Assembly: GCA_963793095.1 (NCBI GenBank)
Contig: CAWBYY010000011.1
Location: 372,001 to 436,000 of the forward strand
DNA length: 64,000 bases
Direction of reading: 5' to 3'
From: CAVWDI01 sp963793095
GTDB lineage: Bacteria; Chloroflexota; Anaerolineae; Anaerolineales; UBA4823
This document shows positions 19,262-28,149 of this stretch, piece by piece (the first letter of the stretch is position 1; each line of letters starts with the position of its first letter). The position numbers were made by a program, and so were the translations under genes. The notes beneath the pieces were generated by a model. The model had not been told where the DNA came from, searched no databases, and was given only the letters and a program-made list of their open reading frames with translations.

Positions 19262-19990
19262 ATGGACGAATACCGCCTCCCCAAAATGTATACCCAGCTT
19301 GCGGAATGGTGGCCGTTGATCTCCGCCCAGGAAGAATATATTGAAGAAGCAAGGTTCTACCGCGAGCAACTTATAGGTGCCTGTGCCCGGCTACCCTGTA
19401 CTATGCTCGAACTGGGCAGCGGGGGCGGCAACAACGCTTCTCACCTGAAAGCGCATTTCGATATCACGCTGGTTGACCTTTCCCTGGACATGCTGGATGT
19501 CAGCCGGCGCCTCAATCCGGAATGCGAGCACATCCAGGGGGATATGAGGACTGTCCGGCTGGAGCGCCAGTTCGATACGGTTTTTATCCACGATGCGGTT
19601 TGTTATATGGCAACCGAAGAAGACCTGAAAAAGGCAATAAAAACAGCCTTTTTTCACTGCCGGGACGGCGGGGCGGCCCTGTTCGCCCCGGATTACGTCG
19701 AAGAGACCTTCAAGCCGGGCGCATCCCACGGCGGACACGACAGGGAGAAGCGCGGCCTGCGCTACCTGGAATGGGTTCACAGGGAGAGCGAAGGGGATAA
19801 CTATTACACTGTTGATTTCGCCTACCTGATTCGAGATGGGGATGGTCCGGTAAGGGTGGAGAGCGACCGCCATACCTGCGGTTTGTTCTCCCGCAGTACC
19901 TGGATCAGGCTCCTGGAGCAGGCTGGTTTTTCGCCCGAACAGGTCAGCGACCCGCAGGAATGCGAGCTGTTTATCGGGAGCAAGCCCTGA
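19262..19990 (+). CDS. Class I SAM-dependent methyltransferase
   Basis: A 242-residue methyltransferase. Motif I is MLELGSGGGNNASHLKAHFDITLVDLS (about residues 43-69), giving the SAM-binding glycine loop and the acidic residue of motif II. FDTVFIHDAVCYM (about 104-116) is motif IV. The rest fits the small-molecule methyltransferase fold. Substrate unknown. It lies 49 bp after the ARPP-1 gene and before another methyltransferase; there is no clear Shine-Dalgarno. Confidence 0.83.
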   Translation: MDEYRLPKMYTQLAEWWPLISAQEEYIEEARFYREQLIGACARLPCTMLELGSGGGNNASHLKAHFDITLVDLSLDMLDVSRRLNPECEHIQGDMRTVRLERQFDTVFIHDAVCYMATEEDLKKAIKTAFFHCRDGGAALFAPDYVEETFKPGASHGGHDREKRGLRYLEWVHRESEGDNYYTVDFAYLIRDGDGPVRVESDRHTCGLFSRSTWIRLLEQAGFSPEQVSDPQECELFIGSKP

Positions 19991-20215
19991 AAGCTGCCAG
20001 GAAACTTCACCCGCACATACCAATCGATGAGCTTCCTTTTAATAAATCTTAACCCCGCACAGCGGTCTGCCGGATCTTATTTTTTGATTTTTTATGGAGA
20101 TTAAAGAGGGATATGGGCTGCAGGGATCAGGGCCAGATGAATTGGGTATAAAAGGACAGGCTGCCGCTGGTTTCGAAGGTGAGCGGATTAATTAAAATTG
20201 TGATGGAGTAACAAG

Positions 20216-20980
20216 ATGGGAAAAAGCAGGGGTTATTTCTGGGCTGGACTGGGGCTGCTGGGCGCGTTTGCATTTTACCTCCAGAAGCAGTACAGCCAGC
20301 GAAATCGCATGCGGATACCCAGCATGGAGGGGATCGAGAACCCTGAAATCGTAAGGGCATATAACCGAATTGCAAGTTTGCCTCAGATGGCTTTGGTACG
20401 ACGGCTTACCCTGCAGCGGGCTTTAAACTACTGCAACGAGGGCCATGCCCTGGATATGGGCTGCGGCCCCGGGCAGCTGGTGGTGGAGCTTGCCCTGGCT
20501 TCTGAGCGGCTTTTTGTGACCGGGATCGATCTTTCTGAAGAAGCCCTGCTGGCAGCCCGCGCCCGCGCTGCTGGGGCGGGAGTGGCCAGGCGGGTCGATT
20601 TCAGGACCAGCGATGCAACCGATATCCCCCTGCCCGATAAATCGCTGGACCTGGTCGTAAGCTCTTTATCGCTTCATCATTGGGCGAAACCGGTGCAGGT
20701 ATTCAATGAAATAACGCGTGTTCTGCGCCCGGGTGGGTCTTATGTGATCTTTGACCTGCGCCGCGATATGCCACTGGTTGCATGGGCTGTGATCTGGATC
20801 GCCACAAAATTTGGGGCGCCGCAGCCCATCCGGAGAATTAATGAACCAATGGCAAGCCGGGACGCAGCATACACCCCGGGGGAAGCCGCCCGGTTATTAC
20901 TCCAGTCCAGGCTTACTGGTTGGGAGATATCGACCGGCCCTGGGTGGCTGATCATCCAGGGCAGTCTTGACTCCCGCTGA
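20216..20980 (+). CDS. Class I SAM-dependent methyltransferase with N-terminal hydrophobic segment
   Basis: A 254-residue UbiE/Methyltransf_11-like enzyme. Residues 8-23 are hydrophobic (FWAGLGLLGAFAFYL) and may anchor it to the membrane. Motif I is ALDMGCGPGQLVVELA near 79-94, then VTGIDLSEEALLAARARA, and SLDLVVSSLSLHHW is motif IV. Such enzymes often methylate quinones, lipids or small metabolites. The sequence just before the ATG (GATGGAGTAACAAG) contains GGAG at good spacing. Substrate unknown. Confidence 0.83.
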   Translation: MGKSRGYFWAGLGLLGAFAFYLQKQYSQRNRMRIPSMEGIENPEIVRAYNRIASLPQMALVRRLTLQRALNYCNEGHALDMGCGPGQLVVELALASERLFVTGIDLSEEALLAARARAAGAGVARRVDFRTSDATDIPLPDKSLDLVVSSLSLHHWAKPVQVFNEITRVLRPGGSYVIFDLRRDMPLVAWAVIWIATKFGAPQPIRRINEPMASRDAAYTPGEAARLLLQSRLTGWEISTGPGWLIIQGSLDSR

Positions 20981-21097
20981 CCAACTGGCATTAACGATCC
21001 TGCTGCTGGCTGGCTCTGTATATCTGATATCTGTCCTTCTTTCGATCAGCCATCTGATTAGCATATAATCAATCCAGTTTTTGGGGAGGGAAACTGC

Positions 21098-22224
21098 ATG
21101 GAACAGAAGAGGATTATGATTTTGGGCGGGTACGGCAACACCGGCCTGCCGACTGCCAGGCTGCTGCTCAAGTACAGCCCGGCTAACATAATTATTGCCG
21201 GGCGAAATCTCAACAAAGCCATATCAACCGCAGGAGGGATTAAACGCTGAATTTGAAGGCGAGCGGGCCAGCGCAGCGCTGGTCGATGCCTCCAACCCGG
21301 AAAGCCTTGCAAATGGTCTGAAAGCGATTGACCTGCTGGTGGTCGCCTCCAGCACAGTCCAGTACGCTGAAACCGTTGGTCGGGCTGCAATTGCAGCGGG
21401 CACCGATTATCTCGATGTCCAGTATTCCTCCGCGAAAGTGAAAGCGCTCCAGGCTCTTCAAAAGCAGATCGAAGAAAATGGGCGCTGCTTCATCACCGAT
21501 GCGGGTTTCCACCCCGGTCTGCCGGCCGCGCTGGTGCGCTACGCTGCTCCCGCTTTTGACCGCCTGACCCATGCGGTCGTGGGCAGCGTGATCCAAATCG
21601 ATTGGAGAAGCCTTGGAATTCAGCCCTTCAACGATTGAAGAACTGGTTTCGGAATTTGTCAACTTTGAGAATAAAGTCTTTAAGAACGGGCAGTGGCAGG
21701 CGGGCGGGGTGTTAAGTTGGATAATCCCGAGGTGGTTTGAGTTCTCCCACGGTTTCGGGCGGCGCTACTGCGTCCCCATGTACCTGGAAGAGATGGGCCC
21801 CTTGCCGCAGTTGTACCCGGACCTGGTCGAGACCGGTTTTTTTGTGGGCGGTTTCAACTGGTTCACGGACTGGTTTATCACTCCGTTAACCATGATCCTC
21901 CCGCGGGTGTTTAAATCCAGGGGTCTGGGCTGGTCCGGGAGGCTGATGGGCTGGAGCCTGCGAAAATTCAGCCAACCGCCCTATGGCACTCTGTTAAAAC
22001 TTGAAGCGGGCGGCCAGAAGGACAGCCAGGACAAAAGGCTGGAAGTTTCACTTTATCACCGGGACGGTTACGAGCTGACTGCTATCCCGGCGGCGGCTTG
22101 TGTCCTGCAGTACCTGGACGGTAGGATTCGCAAACCGGGTTTGTTTTACCAGGCCCTGGTGGTTGAGCCAGACCGGTTCATCGAGGATATAAAAAGGTTG
22201 GGCGCTGAGATAATTGAGGGGTGA
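21098..22224 (+). CDS. Saccharopine-dehydrogenase-like NAD(P)-binding protein, broken by two extra bases
   Basis: Three successive frames form one gene. The first reads MEQKRIMILGGYGNTGLPTARLLLKY, an NAD(P) Rossmann motif as in saccharopine dehydrogenase NADP-binding proteins. The second continues NAEFEGERASAALVDASNPESLANGL, then DLLVVASSTVQYAETVGRAAI and FITDAGFHPGLPAALVRY. The third starts at LEFSPSTIEELVSEF and runs to 22224. One extra base between about 21210 and 21240 and one at about 21611-21613 (AGCCTTGGAATTC) explain the breaks. The start follows GGGGAGGG. The product would be about 375 residues; substrate unknown. Confidence 0.78.
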
Positions 22225-22304
22225 AATATTTCACAAATGAGTTAAAATCCAAGCCGGAGTCAGGCTGCATTAACAAAACCATATCGATAATACAAGGAGA
22301 TTAT

Positions 22305-22721
22305 ATGACCGCACAAACATTGAAGCGCAACGTATTCCAGCGTATCCTGGGTATACCGGCGACAAAGCCGCCAGCCGATTCCGGTTGCTGGGAGTTTGAA
22401 GGCGGCACTGTGAGAGTAACCCTCAGCAGGGCGCCTGAATTATCCGAGCCTTTCGGGGCGGTCCACCTGGAAAGCGAGGCTATGCCCACCCGGGTGATGG
22501 TTATGCAGGACGGGAACGGCGTTTACCGCGCATTTGAAAATAAATGTGCCCATGCAGGCCGCAAGCTTGACCCGGTCCCCGGCACTGAAACAGTCCAGTG
22601 CTGCAGTATGGGTCACCTCACTTATGACTACCAGGGCAATGTGCTCACCGGTGAGGATGATAAAAGGGTGAGACCCTTAAACGTGCATACTGAAAACGGG
22701 ATACTGGTAATCGAACTCTAG
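22305..22721 (+). CDS. Rieske-fold-like small protein with altered second ligand motif
   Basis: A 138-residue soluble protein resembling the Rieske [2Fe-2S] fold. The first ligand box is present: NKCAHAGRKLDP (C-x-H). The second should read C-x2-H-G, but here it is QCCSMGHLTYD, so the Cys and His are spaced C-x3-H or C-x4-H. Whether a cluster is bound is therefore uncertain. GNVLTGEDDKRVRPLNVHTENGILVI is the usual Rieske C-terminal beta part. The ATG at 22305 is set by ACAAGGAGATTAT; the frame is open further upstream. Confidence 0.7.
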   Translation: MTAQTLKRNVFQRILGIPATKPPADSGCWEFEGGTVRVTLSRAPELSEPFGAVHLESEAMPTRVMVMQDGNGVYRAFENKCAHAGRKLDPVPGTETVQCCSMGHLTYDYQGNVLTGEDDKRVRPLNVHTENGILVIEL

Positions 22722-22734
22722 TCGGCGAGATTGC

Positions 22735-22860
22735 ATGAATTGGTTCGGGTTCTGGAGCAGGCGGCTGGATGGCGCGGGCATCCTGCTGGTGGTATTCGGT
22801 ACATCGCTGGAGCTTTTCAACCAGGCTGGGGAGTTTTTTCGTTTTTTAATTCTTTTTTAG
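22735..22860 (+). CDS. Possible 41-residue membrane peptide
   Basis: A short frame starting 13 bp after the Rieske-like gene. It reads MNWFGFWSRRLDGAGILLVVFGTS and so on, one hydrophobic helix with a basic N-terminal flank. The ribosome-binding site is weak (GGCGAGA). It could be a small membrane partner of the upstream protein or noise. Confidence 0.35.
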   Translation: MNWFGFWSRRLDGAGILLVVFGTSLELFNQAGEFFRFLILF

Positions 22861-22968
22861 TCTACACCTGGAATTCACACGCCCCTATTATTTCAGACTG
22901 GTGGAAAACTATGGAATAATAAGCGGGTACCAAAAATACTATGGGTTAAATCACTGAAGGAGGTCCTT

Positions 22969-23922
22969 TTGAAAAACCAGAAAATGATTGCGGCCGGGAT
23001 CGCCGGGGCGCTGGGCGCCGCCGCCGGGGTGCTGGCTGTCCGAACTTACCAGCGCTACCGCCGGGATACCTCAGCGACGACACAGCGCCTCCTTTCCGGC
23101 AGCACGGTCGCCCAGACCAGAATGGGTCCGGTAGAATACGCAGTCGAGGGCAGCGGCAGTCCCGTGCTGGTGATCCACGGGGCTGGCGGCGGGTACGACC
23201 AGGGGCTGCTTATGGCGCGGCTTATAAACAATCAATTCCAGGCGATTTCGGTCTCCCGCTTCGGCTACCTGCGGACGCCTCTGCCTGAGCAGGCAGGCCT
23301 GGACAGCCAGGCCGATGCCCATGCGGCCCTGCTGGATAAACTCGGGGTTGAGAAATGCGCCGCGGTTGGGATTTCAGCGGGAGGGCCTTCCGCCCTGTAC
23401 TTCGCTTTGCGCCATCCTGAGCGCTGTTCTGCCCTGATTCTGCTGTGCGCAGTATCCCAAGCCATGCCTTTACCCTATGATTTGAACATGGACAAACTCA
23501 AATTCCTGCTGCACTTTGAATTCGCCGGCTGGCTGCTCACGCACCCGTTGCGCCCGGTACTTTTGAGCATGGCTGGCGTCCCTCCCGAAGTCTATAAGAA
23601 TCTCACCCAGGAGGAAAGGCAAACCGTTGACGAACTGGTTCGCTCTATCCTGCCCATTACGCCCAAACTGGATGGGATATTAAACGATTGCAGACAAATC
23701 CTTGGGATGGAAGATATCCCCCTCGAAGAGATCCAGACACCCACCCTGCTGATCCATGCCGCAAATGACCCGCTGGTGCCGGTGACCGGTGCCCAGCAGA
23801 CTGCCCGGCGATTGCCGAGTGCCCAGCTGGTTGAACTGCCGCAGGGCGGACACCTGCTGGTCGGGAATCACCGCACCATGATTCCAAGGGTGGATGCCTT
23901 TTTGAAAGACAACCTCGCTTGA
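22969..23922 (+). CDS. Alpha/beta-hydrolase with N-terminal membrane anchor
   Basis: A 317-residue hydrolase with a TTG start set by GAAGGAGG. Residues 5-24 (MIAAGIAGALGAAAGVLAVR) are a hydrophobic anchor or uncleaved signal. The fold begins at VLVIHGAGGGYDQG (oxyanion hole). The nucleophile elbow is GISAGGPSAL (G-x-S-x-G). The acid is probably in IHAANDPLVP, and the His is in LPQGGHLLVGNH. Family members include esterases, haloperoxidases and C-C hydrolases; the substrate cannot be told. Confidence 0.85.
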   Translation: MKNQKMIAAGIAGALGAAAGVLAVRTYQRYRRDTSATTQRLLSGSTVAQTRMGPVEYAVEGSGSPVLVIHGAGGGYDQGLLMARLINNQFQAISVSRFGYLRTPLPEQAGLDSQADAHAALLDKLGVEKCAAVGISAGGPSALYFALRHPERCSALILLCAVSQAMPLPYDLNMDKLKFLLHFEFAGWLLTHPLRPVLLSMAGVPPEVYKNLTQEERQTVDELVRSILPITPKLDGILNDCRQILGMEDIPLEEIQTPTLLIHAANDPLVPVTGAQQTARRLPSAQLVELPQGGHLLVGNHRTMIPRVDAFLKDNLA

Positions 23923-23934
23923 AATCCTCCAGCA

Positions 23935-24655
23935 ATGAGGATTAATCGAGGCCAGAGAACTGGGCGCAGCAATAGCCGACCAGGTCCGGGCGGGGTCGAT
24001 AGAAGCGGCGTACGCGCTGCTCTCGCCGGTGCTGGTACACCTGACACCGTTCAACACGCTGCGCGCAATCGGCTATCCTGTAGGCCAGGCTCCCCACGCC
24101 AGGGTGGACGCGTTTAATGAGCGTATCGCAGTGGAAAAAACCGAGGGTGGCTGGGTGGTGATCGCGGCTGCGCTCGAGATGAGGCTCGGGACAGACCTGG
24201 CGGATGCCCTGCAGCAGAGCCGCAAATTCATCAGGGTGGGCGATATCTGGTACTGCGCCGATATCCTGGCTGAAGGTGTCGCCGGCAATGCGCTTGTAAT
24301 AAATTTTGACCAGGCTCTTCCGCAGCTTGAGACCTGGCGGTTTGACGAAAATCACTGGATCAGACGGGCGGTTGGTGTTTGTGCCCACTACTGGGCAAAG
24401 CGTTCGAAGGGAAAAATGCCCCGCCAGGCCGGGGAGCTGTTGGCCTTCCTGGATCCGCTGTTCTATGAAAAGCAGGTTGAAGCAGTGAAGGGCGTCGGCT
24501 GGGGGTTAAAGACAATCGGCAGGTACTACCCCGACCTGCTGGCGGACTGGTTATCTTCCATGTTAAATAAACCCGGGGGCAGTTGCCGTGTTTTAATGCT
24601 GCGGAAGGCAGCGGCGTACCTGCCGCCTGACCGGCGGGTGGAACTGGGAGTTTAA
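23935..24655 (+). CDS. DNA alkylation repair (AlkD/HEAT-like) family protein, probable one-base break at the start
   Basis: The intact frame runs from about 23948 to 24655 and reads EARELGAAIADQVRAGSIEAAYALL, then RRAVGVCAHYWAKRS and VEAVKGVGWGLKTIGRYYPDLLADWL, helical repeats as in AlkD-like DNA alkylation repair proteins. No ATG begins this frame. If one A is removed from ATTAATCG at 23942-23946, ATG 23935 reads MRIIEARELGA and joins it. Otherwise translation would have to begin at GTG 24029 and lose about 30 residues. The product would be near 240 residues. Enzyme activity is not assured. Confidence 0.68.
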
Positions 24656-24724
24656 ACCACCCCGGGACCAACCTTAATTCCCGGTTGAAGTAAACCCCAT
24701 TTTTTAACTGCTGAAAAAAGAAAC

Positions 24725-25852
24725 ATGGCTCTTAATTTCCAGGAATACAGAACCCGCAAGATCATCAACATCCACAAACACGTAGACGGGCCCTGGTTCT
24801 GGGGCAAATATACTGCCCATCCCTATGTTGGCTGCCGCAGCGGCTGCGATTTCTGCTACCTGCGCGGCGCACGTTACCTCGGAAGGCGGGATCCGCAGAC
24901 CTTTGACAGCCTCATCCAGGTGAAAATCAACGCGATAGAATTGATGCGCAGGGAACTTCCCCGGCTGGAAAAAGAGATCTTCAGCGTGGGAGACTGGCAG
25001 CAGCCGGCAGAGGAGCGCTACCAGCTCAGCCGCCGCATGCTGGAACTGGTGCTCGAGCACCGTTTCCCGCTTTTTATTATCGAGAGGTCGCCGCTGCTGA
25101 CCCGGGATATCGACCTGCTCAGTGAGATCAACCGGGTTGCCTGGGCAGGCGTGTTGTTCAGCATCAGCAGCCTCGACCCGGGTTTAAAAAAGGCTTTTGA
25201 ACCGCGCAGCCCGGGCGTTAAAAATCGTCTGAAAGCCCTGCAAACCCTGGCGGAAGCCGGGATTTACACCGGCGTATCGATGATGCCGGTCATCCCGTTT
25301 GTGGGGGACCGCGACAGCCAGCTGGAGGATCTGGTAATCGCAACCCACGACCACGGCGGCAGGTGCCTGCTGTCAGGAGGCCTGACCATGGACGGCGACC
25401 AGGCGGAGTGGACTTTGAACGCCTTCCGGCGCTTCAACCCGGTGCTCACCTCGCGCCTGCGCAAATTTTACAGCTGGCCAGAGGGAGGGAAACCGAATAT
25501 GGGCCCGCCAATCACCTACAACGCCAGACTGGGACTCAAAGTACGCGAGTTGTGCCAGAAGCACGGCATACTGGACCGCATGCCACGCTATATCTCCGCG
25601 GGTCCCCTGCAGGCCAACAAGCGCATCGCGGAACGCCTTTTCCTGAAAACTTACGACCTGGAACTGGAGTGTTCCCCCGCTTATTTGATCTGGGCTTACC
25701 GCAAAGCCGCCTGGACCGTGGACGAGCATCCCAACAGTGTGCTAAGCATTTACATGGATAAAGGGGACGCCGGCCTGCGCCAGCTGCCCGGTATAGGAAA
25801 AAGCATTGCCCCCCAGATTGCCGCATGGCTGGAGGAAGAATTCTTTAATTAG
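24725..25852 (+). CDS. Radical SAM protein (SPL-like) with C-terminal helix-hairpin-helix
   Basis: A 375-residue radical SAM enzyme. Cys37, Cys41 and Cys44 in GCRSGCDFCYLRG form the 4Fe-4S/SAM cluster motif C-x3-C-x2-C. FSISSLDPGLKKAFEPRSPGVKNRL and GVSMMPVIPFVGD are typical of the spore-photoproduct-lyase-like/Rv2578c group. At the extreme C-terminus, residues about 353-372 read LRQLPGIGKSIAPQIAAWL, a helix-hairpin-helix DNA-binding element. This suggests a nucleic-acid substrate. No Shine-Dalgarno is clear. The stop codon overlaps the first arm of the repeat that follows. Confidence 0.85.
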   Translation: MALNFQEYRTRKIINIHKHVDGPWFWGKYTAHPYVGCRSGCDFCYLRGARYLGRRDPQTFDSLIQVKINAIELMRRELPRLEKEIFSVGDWQQPAEERYQLSRRMLELVLEHRFPLFIIERSPLLTRDIDLLSEINRVAWAGVLFSISSLDPGLKKAFEPRSPGVKNRLKALQTLAEAGIYTGVSMMPVIPFVGDRDSQLEDLVIATHDHGGRCLLSGGLTMDGDQAEWTLNAFRRFNPVLTSRLRKFYSWPEGGKPNMGPPITYNARLGLKVRELCQKHGILDRMPRYISAGPLQANKRIAERLFLKTYDLELECSPAYLIWAYRKAAWTVDEHPNSVLSIYMDKGDAGLRQLPGIGKSIAPQIAAWLEEEFFN

Positions 25853-25947
25853 GAGTGCTACTCCTTAAGTAACGACAGCGAAACCTATATTTAATAGACA
25901 GGCTCACAAATACCTCTCGAATATTAAATTCAAGGAGTAGCACTCCT
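25851..25947. repeat. Small palindromic element, copy 1 (MITE-like)
   Basis: AGGAGTGCTACTCCTT at 25851-25866 and its perfect reverse complement AAGGAGTAGCACTCCT at 25932-25947 bracket 65 bp of AT-rich sequence. Each arm is itself nearly palindromic. A related element lies at 39821-39916. No coding capacity. It may be a non-autonomous mobile element or a transcription-end structure. Confidence 0.7.
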
Positions 25948-26519
25948 GCTGCTGTCTCTAACTTATGATTTGGATAACAGGTGGTGGAGCATCAACGCTT
26001 AGAGATCCCCAAACCTGCCGGATTTGGGGTGGCTCTCCCGGGTTACCCCGCAGCATCAAAGCAGGTTGGTTGATCTGCCGGAGAACTTTCGGTAAGGACT
26101 TGGCCGTGAGAATTCAAATAATCCTTTTTACAAAGATAAACGGGCGAATGCAACCGTGCTCGAGTAAATTGTTGGGGCCCACTTCTAGCAGCGACAATGG
26201 TCGTGTCGATGCGAGGAGTGGGTCTGCGGTCTGCAATGCGCCCGGTCGAGTTCTTTCCAGCATTTCTGGTATTGAAATAGGTCCTTCGAACGACGAAGCG
26301 TCTATGACAGTGCTCGTGTTATTGCGAGGGTTGGCTCAGGATGAATACGAGCGCCGTGATGTAAATCCCCACACGGGTAAAACCGCCCTGCATCCATATA
26401 ATAACTCCACAAACTGATTGGCGATATTTTCCATACAAAATCTATGGCTGCTCTCCGGTTGTTTACCCGATAATTCAAGTCGCACTTAAATTTCAATTAA
26501 TATAGGGGAGGGCCGGGAG
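25948..26519. other. Intergenic region, no gene recognised
   Basis: About 570 bp with no convincing gene. A 150-codon frame at 25965-26417 has no ribosome-binding site, no recognisable motif and irregular composition, and was rejected. The last 40 bp hold the ribosome-binding site of the next gene. Confidence 0.5.
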
Positions 26520-27227
26520 ATGAATGCAAAAGAAACAAACAGCCGGACCAGCGCCCTGATCCGCAGGCGTTTTGTTCAGGTCTTTATCCAATTTGCTGCC
26601 ATTGGATTGATCCTGTTCCTGGCAGCCGGTACGGTTTTCTGGACCTGGGCCTGGTTGTATCTTCTTGCCGGGCTTGCCATGATGTTTCTGGCGGTCCCGC
26701 TATTGTTGAGGAAAAACCCGGAGGTAATCGCCGAACGGGCCCAGGTCAAAAAGGACACCAAACGTTTTGACCGCGTGTTTAACCTCTATTCCACAATTAT
26801 CACCCTGGCGATGCTGGTCTTTGCCGGGCTGGATTACCGCCTGGGCTGGTCTGAAAGTTTTCCGCTGACACTGCATCTGGCCGGGCTGCTTTTGTATTTA
26901 TCCGGCATGGGCCTGTTCTACTGGGCTTTGATATCAAACAAATTCTTTTCCCGCACAGTCCGCATCCAGACTGAACGTGACCACTTTGTGGTGAATGAAG
27001 GCCCTTACAGATACGTCCGCCACCCGGGTTACAGCGGGATGATACTGGCTACGATTGCCACCCCGCTGCTGCTCGGTTCGTACTGGACTTTGATCCCGGC
27101 CTTACTGGTGTCCGCCGGGTACCTGGTCAGGACCCACCTTGAAGACCGGACATTGAACGAGGAACTGAACGGCTACCGGGAATTCTGCCTGTCCGTCCGG
27201 TACCGGCTGCTGCCGGGAGTATGGTGA
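26520..27227 (+). CDS. Isoprenylcysteine carboxyl methyltransferase (ICMT/PEMT)-like membrane protein
   Basis: A 235-residue integral membrane protein with about five hydrophobic segments. The cofactor motif is NEGPYRYVRHPGYSGMILA near residues 158-176, the 'GPY.Y.RHP.Y.G' signature of ICMT/PEMT methyltransferases. The conserved C-terminal 'LEDRTLNEELNGYREFCLSVRYRLLPG' has the Glu and the Tyr-x2-Y pattern of the family. The start is preceded by GGGAGGGCCGGGAG. Its stop overlaps the start of the next ICMT-like gene by one base (TGATG), so the two are translationally coupled. Confidence 0.85.
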   Translation: MNAKETNSRTSALIRRRFVQVFIQFAAIGLILFLAAGTVFWTWAWLYLLAGLAMMFLAVPLLLRKNPEVIAERAQVKKDTKRFDRVFNLYSTIITLAMLVFAGLDYRLGWSESFPLTLHLAGLLLYLSGMGLFYWALISNKFFSRTVRIQTERDHFVVNEGPYRYVRHPGYSGMILATIATPLLLGSYWTLIPALLVSAGYLVRTHLEDRTLNEELNGYREFCLSVRYRLLPGVW

Positions 27228-27808
27228 TGGTAGATATCAGAACTATCTTCTTCGGCCTGTATGCTGCCTTCTTCATCCTGGCCTCGGGAATCCGCTCGGT
27301 ATACGCCCGGCGCTACAAACAGCCCAGGTCCACCCCCGACCGGACAGACCGCTTCCTGTCCTTTCTGCCGGTGTTCGGGATGCTGGTCCTGCCGCTGATC
27401 TATGGATTGACCAACTGGCTTGATTTTGCGGGTTACACATTGCCAGCATGGGCCGGGTGGGCTGGAGCAGCCCTTTTCGGGCTTGCAGACTGGTTATTAT
27501 GGCGTTCGCACGCAGACCTCGGGCGCCAGTGGTCCGTCAACGTCGAACTGCAGGAGGGGCACGTGCTGGTCACAGGCGGAATATTCAGTAAAATCCGCCA
27601 CCCGATGTATGCAGCCCACCTGGTCTGGGGTCTGGCGCAGCCCCTGCTGCTCTGGAACTGGCTGGTGGGTTTCTCCATGCTGCTTTTTTCGATCCCGCTT
27701 TACTTGTACCGGATACCGAGGGAAGAGAAAATGATGGAGGCTGAATTTGGAGGGGAGTACCGGCGATACAGGCAGCGGACAGGTAGATTCTTCCCGAAGG
27801 TTTTTTAG
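27227..27808 (+). CDS. Second ICMT/PEMT-like membrane methyltransferase
   Basis: A protein of about 193 residues with five hydrophobic segments. GIFSKIRHPMYAAHLVWG near residues 122-139 is the family 'RHP.Y' motif, and EEKMMEAEFGGEYRRYRQRTGRFFP is the usual C-terminal EE..Y..Y block. ATG 27227 overlaps the previous stop as TGATG and has GGGAG at good distance; ATG 27221 is also possible but too close to that site. Two different ICMT-like enzymes in one operon may act on different lipid or isoprenoid substrates or as a pair. Confidence 0.82.
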   Translation: MVDIRTIFFGLYAAFFILASGIRSVYARRYKQPRSTPDRTDRFLSFLPVFGMLVLPLIYGLTNWLDFAGYTLPAWAGWAGAALFGLADWLLWRSHADLGRQWSVNVELQEGHVLVTGGIFSKIRHPMYAAHLVWGLAQPLLLWNWLVGFSMLLFSIPLYLYRIPREEKMMEAEFGGEYRRYRQRTGRFFPKVF

Positions 27809-28076
27809 CCCCCGCCAGCGAATAAACCCAGGTCAACTTTCTCGTAGCGAACGCAATAGACTGCGCGGCTCGCTCCTACCAGCTTGCCTGTCATAGACCT
27901 GATGTTTCGTTGCCAGGAGCGGGTTTTCTGGTTTTAATCCGGGACGTTGAGTTCCTGGCAGTCTTTCTAATTTTGATGCATGGTCCTGGGAACGACAAAG
28001 TAAACTCAACCCCAAAAAGGGGTTACTCCGCTTGAAGCGTTTCCTGATAAATCGGGCGGAAACTGGAGAGAATAGA

Positions 28077-28105
28077 TTGACCCACGACTCGTAGTAGTTT
28101 ATAAT
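28077..28105 (+). promoter_or_regulatory. Sigma-70-type promoter of the trmB-like gene
   Basis: TTGACC (28077-28082), 17 bp, TATAAT (28100-28105). The expected start is near 28112. The leader contains the palindrome CTAATTAG (28119-28126) and further AT-rich half-sites (TAGT at 28114, ACTA at 28131), which could be an autoregulatory operator. The 270 bp before it (27809-28076) hold nothing recognised. Confidence 0.7.
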
Positions 28106-28149
28106 ATTACCCGTAGTTCTAATTAGGATTACTAATATTGGGAGGAACC

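Noticed and set aside
25965..26417. 150-codon plus-strand frame
   Set aside because: No ribosome-binding site, no motif or hydrophobic pattern, and irregular composition. Probably chance.
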